Origin: Streptomyces novaecaesareae
GTDB taxonomy: Bacteria > Actinomycetota > Actinomycetes > Streptomycetales > Streptomycetaceae
Direction of reading: 5' to 3'
DNA: 61,340 nt
Assembly (NCBI RefSeq): GCF_000716875.1
Contig: NZ_JNWQ01000039.1
Span: 1-61,340, forward strand
Shown here in pieces: positions 55,859-61,340 of the stretch. The notes beneath the pieces were generated by a model. It was not told the DNA's origin, ran no database searches, and saw only the letters and a list, made by a program, of their open reading frames with translations. Position numbers and translations under genes: made by a program. Every line of letters begins with the position of its first letter. Position 1 is the first letter of the stretch.

Positions 55859-56863
55859 CTAGTACGGCGTGCCGTTGGCGAAGTCGCCGGCGACGGTGGA
55901 CTCGATCGTGGTGACCACCCCGGAGTCGGTGGTGATCAGGCCCAGCTCGCGGTTGTGGTTCAGCGAGTTGTCGGAGAAGTTCTCCGAGCCGGCGAACACC
56001 TTGGCCGAGGCCGTGCCGTAGTCCGCGACGATCGCCTTGGCGTGGACGTACAGACCGGTGGTCGAGGAGTAGGTGACGACGCTGCCGCCCGCCGCGGTGA
56101 CCTGGTCGAAGTAGTCGGCGTACGAGCTCGGGTTCATGCCGACCACCCGCACCGTGACGCCCCGCGCGGCCGCCGCGGCGACGGCGTCCACCAGCGCCGC
56201 GTCGCGGAACTCCAGCTGCTCCAGGTCGAGGCTGGTCCGCGCGCCGTTGATCAGGGCCAGCAGCCGGGACTGCGAGTCGGTGGGCGACCAGACCAGGTTG
56301 TCGCCGTCGGTGGGGGTGACGGCGGTCTTGGCGAAGTCGGCGGCGAAGACCCGCTCGATCGCGGCGACGTCGTTGGCGTCGGTGTCGATGACGCCGTAGT
56401 CGCGGTCGTTCGCGTAGTAGGTGGAGTCCAGGTTGCCGGTCATGATCAGCGACGTGGCGCCGTCCACGGTGACGGTCTTCTGGTGGGTGTAGACGAACGC
56501 CGAGGAGGAGTACGTCACGCCGACCCCGGCGGCCTTGAGCGCCGAGTAGGCCGAGCCGTTGACCGAGGTGTGCGCGCCGTCCAGGATCACCCGGACGGCG
56601 ACGCCGGCTCGCTGACGGGTGATCAGGGCGTTGACGGCGGTGGTGTCGCGCAGCTCGTACAGGGTGACGTCGACGGACCGGGTCGCCGAGTTGATGAGGT
56701 TGTAGACGACGGTGTGGTCCTGGTCGGGGAAGACGATCGCGGTGTACGTACCGGCGGCCGCGGTGGCGGCCGTGGTGGCCTGGGCATTTCCGGACAGCGG
56801 TATCAGACCGGCGGTGGCGAGCAGCAGGGCGCCGGCACGGCGCGCCAGGGAGGCCAGGGGCAT
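55859..56863 (-). CDS. secreted phospholipase D-like protein
   Basis: The 334-residue protein has a signal peptide (LASLARRAGALLLATAGLIP, cleavage near AQATTA) and two PLD half-domains. The first has the variant HKD region FVYTHQKTVTVDGATSLIMT followed by GNLD; the second has GLYVHAKAIVADYG followed by GSENFSDNSLNHNREL. Both His-x-Lys pairs are present, so catalysis is likely. It should cleave phosphodiesters such as phospholipids or nucleic acid outside the cell. The ATG at 56861-56863 follows GGAG at seven bases. It shares a strand and perhaps an operon with the phosphoesterase, a pair suited to phosphate scavenging. Confidence 0.9.
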   Translation of the reverse strand: MPLASLARRAGALLLATAGLIPLSGNAQATTAATAAAGTYTAIVFPDQDHTVVYNLINSATRSVDVTLYELRDTTAVNALITRQRAGVAVRVILDGAHTSVNGSAYSALKAAGVGVTYSSSAFVYTHQKTVTVDGATSLIMTGNLDSTYYANDRDYGVIDTDANDVAAIERVFAADFAKTAVTPTDGDNLVWSPTDSQSRLLALINGARTSLDLEQLEFRDAALVDAVAAAAARGVTVRVVGMNPSSYADYFDQVTAAGGSVVTYSSTTGLYVHAKAIVADYGTASAKVFAGSENFSDNSLNHNRELGLITTDSGVVTTIESTVAGDFANGTPY

Positions 56864-57205
56864 GGGGAAGCTCCATGGTCGGCTGGGAAGAGCTGGCAGG
56901 GGAAGCTGGCGAGCGGGAATGCGGGTGCGCGGAATGCGGGTGCGCGGAAGCCGGTGCGGGGAGCACACCGGACCGTGCGAGGAGCGCCCGAACAGGATGG
57001 AGGGCCCCCGTCAACGCGGGTAGACGACGGCAGGTGAAGCCTTGGCCCCGGAGCGGGAAACGAACGGTGCGACCGCCCCGGCCGCTCCCACAACGGACGA
57101 TGCGGGCGAACCGGTTCACATTGCCATCGGCCGCCCCCGGCCCTGATAGTGATCTTCGATAGACGCGGCCCGACGCCGTGTCAGCTGACGAGAGAACCGA
57201 GGATC

Positions 57206-58483
57206 ATGGCGAAGATCAGCCTTCTGCGTCCCTTCGCGGTGGCCGCCGCTGGTGCCGTCCTGGTGGCGACCGGTGCCGCCCACGCCGTGGCCGCCGACCA
57301 GGGCGGCACCGGCGCGCCCGCCCCCGACACCGCCGGTGTGCTCGCCGCGCTGCAGGCCACCATGGGCGCCGGCGCCCCGGGTGCCTTCGCGGTGATCCGC
57401 GACCACGGCGCCCAGGAGGACACCCGCTCGCTGGCCGTCGGCAAGGCCGACCTCGACGGGACCCCGATGAACTCCTCGTGGAGGTTCCGGGTCGGCAGCA
57501 ACAGCAAGATGTTCACCGCCGTTCTCGTGATGCAGCTGGCGGAGGAGGGCCGGATCGACCTCGACAAGCCGCTGCGCGACTACCTGCCGGCGGGCACCCT
57601 CCCGGAGGGCTGGACCATGACGGGCCGCCAGGTGATGGAGCACCGAGCGGGCATCTACGACCACACCAACGACCTGCTGGAGCAGGCCGGCGAGGAGACC
57701 ACCAGCGCGTTCGAGGCGCGCATCCGCACGACGGTGTACGACCCGCGCGACCTGGTGGCGATGTCGGTCAAGCACGGCATCCAGTACACCCCCGGCAGCC
57801 GCTACTCCTACTCCAACACCGACTTCGTGCTGCTGGGCCTCGCGGTCGAGCACCTCACCGGCCAGTCGTACCCGGAGGTGCTGAACGAGCGGATCATCCA
57901 GCCGCTCGACCTGCGCAAGACCTCCTTCGTGGTGCCCGACCAGCAGATCCGCGGCGCCCACGTCACCGGCTACCTCACCAACGACGACCGCAGCAAGCCG
58001 CTGCTGGACTCCACCGAGCAGAACGGCTCCTGGGTGTGGAGCGCCGGGGCCGTCATCTCCTCCGCCGAGGACCTCGACCGCTTCCTGACCGCCCTGCTGG
58101 CCGGCAGCTCCGGCGGGCTGGTCACGGACGCCTCGCGGGACCAGATGGCCGCCGCCCTGCCCACGCCCAATGCGAAGATCTCGTACGGCCTGGGGCTGCG
58201 CCGCATCTCGCTCTCCTGCGGGGACGTGTACGGCCACGGCGGCATCGTGCAGGGCTTCCAGACCCAGTCCTTCGTGGCCCCGGACGGGCACCGCAGCGTG
58301 GTGGTCTTCGCCAACGCCTCCAACAACGGCGCGGTGACGCAGGGGCTGATGAACACGCTGGAGCCGGCCTTCTGCGGCAAGAAGCCCGCGGTCGCCCCGC
58401 GGACGAACCTCGCGCCGCGGACCGACGTCCGGGGCACGGGCTCCGCGCACGAGCTGCCGGTGGTGGAGGACACCCGGATCTGA
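57206..58483 (+). CDS. secreted serine hydrolase, beta-lactamase/DD-carboxypeptidase class C family
   Basis: The 425-residue protein has a signal peptide (LRPFAVAAAGAVLVATGAAH) and the three active-site motifs of the family. These are SNSK (SxxK, in FRVGSNSKMFTAVLV), the YSN of SRYSYSNTDFVLLG, and HGG (in VYGHGGIVQGFQTQ). Such enzymes are D-alanyl-D-alanine carboxypeptidases, D-aminopeptidases or esterases. No membrane anchor is present; a 40-residue tail follows the domain. The ATG at 57206 is used because it starts the signal peptide. A strong terminator separates it from the convergent STAND regulator. Confidence 0.9.
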   Translation: MAKISLLRPFAVAAAGAVLVATGAAHAVAADQGGTGAPAPDTAGVLAALQATMGAGAPGAFAVIRDHGAQEDTRSLAVGKADLDGTPMNSSWRFRVGSNSKMFTAVLVMQLAEEGRIDLDKPLRDYLPAGTLPEGWTMTGRQVMEHRAGIYDHTNDLLEQAGEETTSAFEARIRTTVYDPRDLVAMSVKHGIQYTPGSRYSYSNTDFVLLGLAVEHLTGQSYPEVLNERIIQPLDLRKTSFVVPDQQIRGAHVTGYLTNDDRSKPLLDSTEQNGSWVWSAGAVISSAEDLDRFLTALLAGSSGGLVTDASRDQMAAALPTPNAKISYGLGLRRISLSCGDVYGHGGIVQGFQTQSFVAPDGHRSVVVFANASNNGAVTQGLMNTLEPAFCGKKPAVAPRTNLAPRTDVRGTGSAHELPVVEDTRI

Positions 58484-58507
58484 CCGGATCCGACGGCCGC
58501 CGCACCC

Positions 58508-58540
58508 GCGCCCGCTCCCGGTCCGACCGGGGGCGGGCGC
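58508..58540. terminator. 16-bp bidirectional terminator
   Basis: GCGCCCGCTCCCGGTC pairs with GACCGGGGGCGGGCGC (one G-U) around a single C, between the convergent serine hydrolase and STAND regulator genes. With such a tight loop some inner pairs must open. Confidence 0.8.
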
Positions 58541-58545
58541 TCGCG

Positions 58546-60975
58546 TCAGTGCCTCGGCGGCCCCGGCCGGGGGCCGTCCGCGCTCAGGTCGGTGAGCGCC
58601 TCGGTGAGCAGTTCGCGGGCCTCCTCGGCCCGGCCCTGCTCGATCAGCGCGGTGCCGAGCTCGGTCAGGGTCTTGGTCATGCTGTCCGGCCGGCCGACCG
58701 CCTCGTAGTGCACCAGGGCCTGCCGGTAGGCCTTCTCGGCAGCCGGCCAGCGCCGCAACGCCGCGCGGTCCAGGCCGAGTTCGTGCGCGGTCATGGCCGC
58801 GAGCAGGTGCATCAGCGGCGAGGACCAGCGGTCCACCAGCTCCAGCGCGCCGGCCAGCGCCCGCCGCCGGGAGTCCACCGCCTCCTCGGCCCGGCCGGAC
58901 TCCCGGAGGCAGTTGGCGGCGCCGCGCAGGGTGACCAGTCGGCCGATCATGGCCGAGCGGCTGTCCACCTCGGCGAAGGCGTCCGCCGCGCGGTGGAAGG
59001 CGTCGGTCGCCTCCCGGTACCGGCGCAGGTAGCGCAGCCCGGAGGCGAGGTAGGTGAGCGCCCAGCCCTGCTGCTCACGGTCGCCGACCTCCTTCGCCAA
59101 CTCCAGCCCCTCGCCGGCCAGTTCGATGCCGCGCTGGTAGCGGTGCAGGCAGGTGACGTACGTCCAGGCCAGGTAGTTGACGTGCACCGCCTCGGCGCGC
59201 CGGTCGCCGAGCGCGCGGGCGGCGTCCACCGAGAGCTGGAACACCTCCGCCCAGATGCCCCAGCTCAGCAGCCGGTCGGAGAACCAGTGCATGGCCTCGG
59301 CGGTGTCGACCACCTCCCGGTAGCGGCCGGAGCGCTGCGCATGGTGCAGGGCGGCCAGCCACTCCGGGTGTTCGTACTCCAGCCAGCGCGCCGCCTCGGT
59401 CAGGTGGGCGGGCGTAGGGCCGGTGACCGCGGCGTCGTCCTTCTCGTGCTCCGGGTCGAACCGCAGCCCGTAGGCCGCCGCCCGGTCGAGGATCCAGCGG
59501 CCGGCCCGGCTCCGGACCTCGGCCAGCTCCTGGGCCGTCTCCTCGGATGCCAGCCGCTCGCCCGCGTAGAGCCGCACCAGGTCGTGCAGGCGGTAACGCT
59601 CCGGGGTGGCCGGCTGCACCAGGCCGGCGTCGACGAGCTGCTCCAGCAGCAGCTCGGTCCGGACCTCCGAGCGGCCCGTGTAGGCCGCGGCGACGGCCGC
59701 CGTGAAATCCGCCCCGGCGGTCAACGCACAGCGCCGGAGGACCAGTTGGGACTCGGCGGGCAGCCGCCGGTAGGACAGCTCGAAGGCCGGGCGGACGGCC
59801 AGGTCGCCGGTCTCCAGCAGATCCAGGCGGTTCTCCTCGGCGGAGAGCTGGCGCACCAGGTGGGCGACCGGCTGCTGCGGCCGGGCGACCAGCCGCTGCC
59901 CGGCGATCCGCAGCGCCAGCGGCAGGTAGCCGCAGAGCCGGGCCAGTTCGGCGGTGGCGTCGGGCGCCGCCTCGATCCGTTCGCGGCCGGCGATCCGGGC
60001 CAGCAGTCCGGCCGCCTCCGCCGGGGCGAGCACGTCCAGGCTCAGCCGGTGCACCGACTCCAGGCCGGGCAGCACGTTGCGGCTGGTCACGATGGTCACG
60101 GCCGGCCCGGAGCCCGGAAGCAGCGGGCGCACCTGGCTCTCCTCGGCGGCGTTGTCCAGCACCAGGACGAGCCGGCGTCCACGCACCAGGGCCCGGTAGA
60201 GGCCGGCCCGCTCCTCCGTCCCGGCGGGCACCGCGGCGTCGTCGACGCCCAGGGCGCGCAGCACCTGGCCGAGCGCGTCGCGCGCGGTCAGCGGCTGGAC
60301 GGACATCCCGCCGAGGTCGAGGGAGAGTTGGCCGTCGGGGAAGCGCGGGGCCAGGGCATGGGCGGCGTGCAGGGCGAAGGCCGTCTTGCCGAGCCCCGGC
60401 TGACCGCTGATCAGCACCACCCGGGGGTGGGCGGGCCGGTCGCCCGAGGCGAGGCCGGCGAGCGCGGCCAGGGCGTCCTCGCGGGCGGTGAAGTCGGCGA
60501 TGTCGCGCGGCAGGGCGAGGGCGCTCTGGCCGCGCCCGCCGAGCTGTCCGGCCCGTGCGATCTGTGCGATCTGTGCGTCCGGTGCGGTCCGCCCGTCCGG
60601 TTCGGCCTGCCCGTCCGGCCCGGTCCCGGCCTGCGCCGACGGCAGCGGATCCCGGGACGCGGACTGGGCCGGCACCCGGGCCGTCCCCGGCCGGACGCCG
60701 CGCGGGCGCCCGCGCTGGGCGGCGCGGTCCAGCGCGTCCCCCCGCGCCTCGTCCAGGCCCAGGGCGAGGGCCAGTGCCCGTACGGTGCGGCGCTGCGGTC
60801 CGCGCGTTCGGCCGCGCTCCATGTCCCCGAGGGCGCGCAGGCTCACCCCGGCGGCCGCCGCGAGCTCCTCCTGGGTCAGGCCGGCCGCCACCCGGTGCCC
60901 GGTCAGCAGGCGGCTGAACTCGCCCGTGTCCGTGTCCGTGTCTGCGCCCGCCCCGGTGCCGCCCCCAGCCGCCAT
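58546..60975 (-). CDS. XRE-NB-ARC-TPR (STAND) transcriptional regulator
   Basis: The 809-residue protein has an XRE helix-turn-helix (about 20-80: LLTGHRVAAGLTQEELAAAA, SLRALGDMERGRTRGPQ), a low-complexity Gln/Ala linker, and an NB-ARC ATPase (about 155-420). Walker A is SGQPGLGKTAFAL, Walker B is RLVLVLDNA, and GYLPLALRIAG is the GxP motif. Next come a winged-helix-like region and C-terminal TPR repeats (about 560-800). This AfsR-like STAND layout uses nucleotide exchange to switch a DNA-binding oligomer, often controlling secondary metabolism. The SARP transcription-activation domain of AfsR is replaced by XRE. The ATG at 60973-60975 is used. A 13-bp-arm inverted repeat lies upstream. Confidence 0.9.
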   Translation of the reverse strand: MAAGGGTGAGADTDTDTGEFSRLLTGHRVAAGLTQEELAAAAGVSLRALGDMERGRTRGPQRRTVRALALALGLDEARGDALDRAAQRGRPRGVRPGTARVPAQSASRDPLPSAQAGTGPDGQAEPDGRTAPDAQIAQIARAGQLGGRGQSALALPRDIADFTAREDALAALAGLASGDRPAHPRVVLISGQPGLGKTAFALHAAHALAPRFPDGQLSLDLGGMSVQPLTARDALGQVLRALGVDDAAVPAGTEERAGLYRALVRGRRLVLVLDNAAEESQVRPLLPGSGPAVTIVTSRNVLPGLESVHRLSLDVLAPAEAAGLLARIAGRERIEAAPDATAELARLCGYLPLALRIAGQRLVARPQQPVAHLVRQLSAEENRLDLLETGDLAVRPAFELSYRRLPAESQLVLRRCALTAGADFTAAVAAAYTGRSEVRTELLLEQLVDAGLVQPATPERYRLHDLVRLYAGERLASEETAQELAEVRSRAGRWILDRAAAYGLRFDPEHEKDDAAVTGPTPAHLTEAARWLEYEHPEWLAALHHAQRSGRYREVVDTAEAMHWFSDRLLSWGIWAEVFQLSVDAARALGDRRAEAVHVNYLAWTYVTCLHRYQRGIELAGEGLELAKEVGDREQQGWALTYLASGLRYLRRYREATDAFHRAADAFAEVDSRSAMIGRLVTLRGAANCLRESGRAEEAVDSRRRALAGALELVDRWSSPLMHLLAAMTAHELGLDRAALRRWPAAEKAYRQALVHYEAVGRPDSMTKTLTELGTALIEQGRAEEARELLTEALTDLSADGPRPGPPRH

Positions 60976-61010
60976 GCCCCGCCCCACTCCGTCGGTCCTG
61001 CCAGTTCCGC

Positions 61011-61055
61011 ACTTCTGCCTGGCCCCGCGCCCGGCAGACCGTGCCAGGCAGAAGT
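61011..61055 (-). promoter_or_regulatory. 13-bp-arm inverted repeat before the STAND regulator gene
   Basis: ACTTCTGCCTGGC (61011-61023) and GCCAGGCAGAAGT (61043-61055) are perfect complements separated by 19 bases, 35-80 bp upstream of the start. It is a strong candidate for an operator or autoregulatory site. Confidence 0.7.

Positions 61056-61340
<285 letters not shown>

Overview
The window is about 73% G+C. Its codon use, GTG starts and regulators point to a member of the Streptomycetaceae (Streptomyces or Kitasatospora). The main clues are two perfect DasR-type sites before nagB, a CsnR-type palindrome before a GH46 chitosanase, an NsrR/flavohemoglobin pair, an EshA-like family 2B encapsulin, an LAxTG-type surface protein and a short Rpf-like secreted muralytic enzyme. 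There is no transposase, phage, CRISPR array, rRNA, tRNA or recognisable biosynthetic cluster. It reads as a chromosomal stretch rich in regulators, transporters and secreted proteins.

Layout. 0-9 kb: NAD(P)-binding protein, secreted alpha/beta hydrolase, secreted lytic transglycosylase, luciferase-like oxidoreductase, TerD, a methyltransferase/lipoprotein-phosphatase pair, and the remnant of a GH18 chitinase. 9-13 kb: DUF4239 membrane protein, a His/Val-Gly/Pro-Thr-rich exported protein and the encapsulin. 13-18.7 kb: MocR regulator, Rpf-like protein, PPOX-type flavoprotein, CBS protein, AraC regulator and VOC protein. 18.8-26.6 kb: a polymerase-ligase fusion (LigD without phosphoesterase domain), a row of small stress-type genes, a DUF2268 peptidase, a GNAT, a secreted TNT (NAD-glycohydrolase) protein and a geranylgeranyl-reductase-like flavoprotein. 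27-31.8 kb: LAxTG surface protein, chaA remnant, a coupled pair made of an FHA-winged-helix protein and a transmembrane Ser/Thr kinase with an extracellular SLT domain, and a small secreted protein. 32-36.6 kb: nagB, an aminotransferase with its YheO-like regulator, and a secreted seven-bladed YVTN propeller. 36.8-40.6 kb: nsrR, hmpA, ddaH and a ferredoxin/metallo-beta-lactamase protein. 40.8-48.5 kb: SGNH hydrolase, DUF2809, DUF2252, alpha/beta hydrolase, XRE/MFS efflux pair, a DUF5685 protein with an extreme cysteine tail, and two tiny overlapping genes. 48.6-61.3 kb: chitosanase, TetR/DUF1348 divergon, TolB-like lipoprotein, MarR/MFS divergon, secreted phosphoesterase, secreted PLD-like protein, beta-lactamase-family serine hydrolase and a large HTH-NB-ARC-TPR regulator. 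The window ends in a 35-base C run.

How the genes work together. Amino-sugar use is a theme: DasR-controlled nagB, chitosanase under a CsnR-type operator, and a decayed chitinase. Nitric-oxide defence is a compact module: a leaderless nsrR with an NsrR-like site over its own promoter, hmpA with a better-conserved copy, and convergent ddaH. Several regulators sit beside their likely targets with palindromes between them: TetR/DUF1348, MarR/MFS, XRE/MFS and YheO-like/aminotransferase. Cell-wall remodelling appears three times (MltB/SLT2-type transglycosylase, Rpf-like protein, kinase-SLT fusion).

Two signals are not explained by gene families. The first is short tandem duplications that contain the stop codons of at least six genes. 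The second is the kinase-SLT fusion translationally coupled to an FHA-winged-helix protein, the best candidate here for a little-described signalling system.
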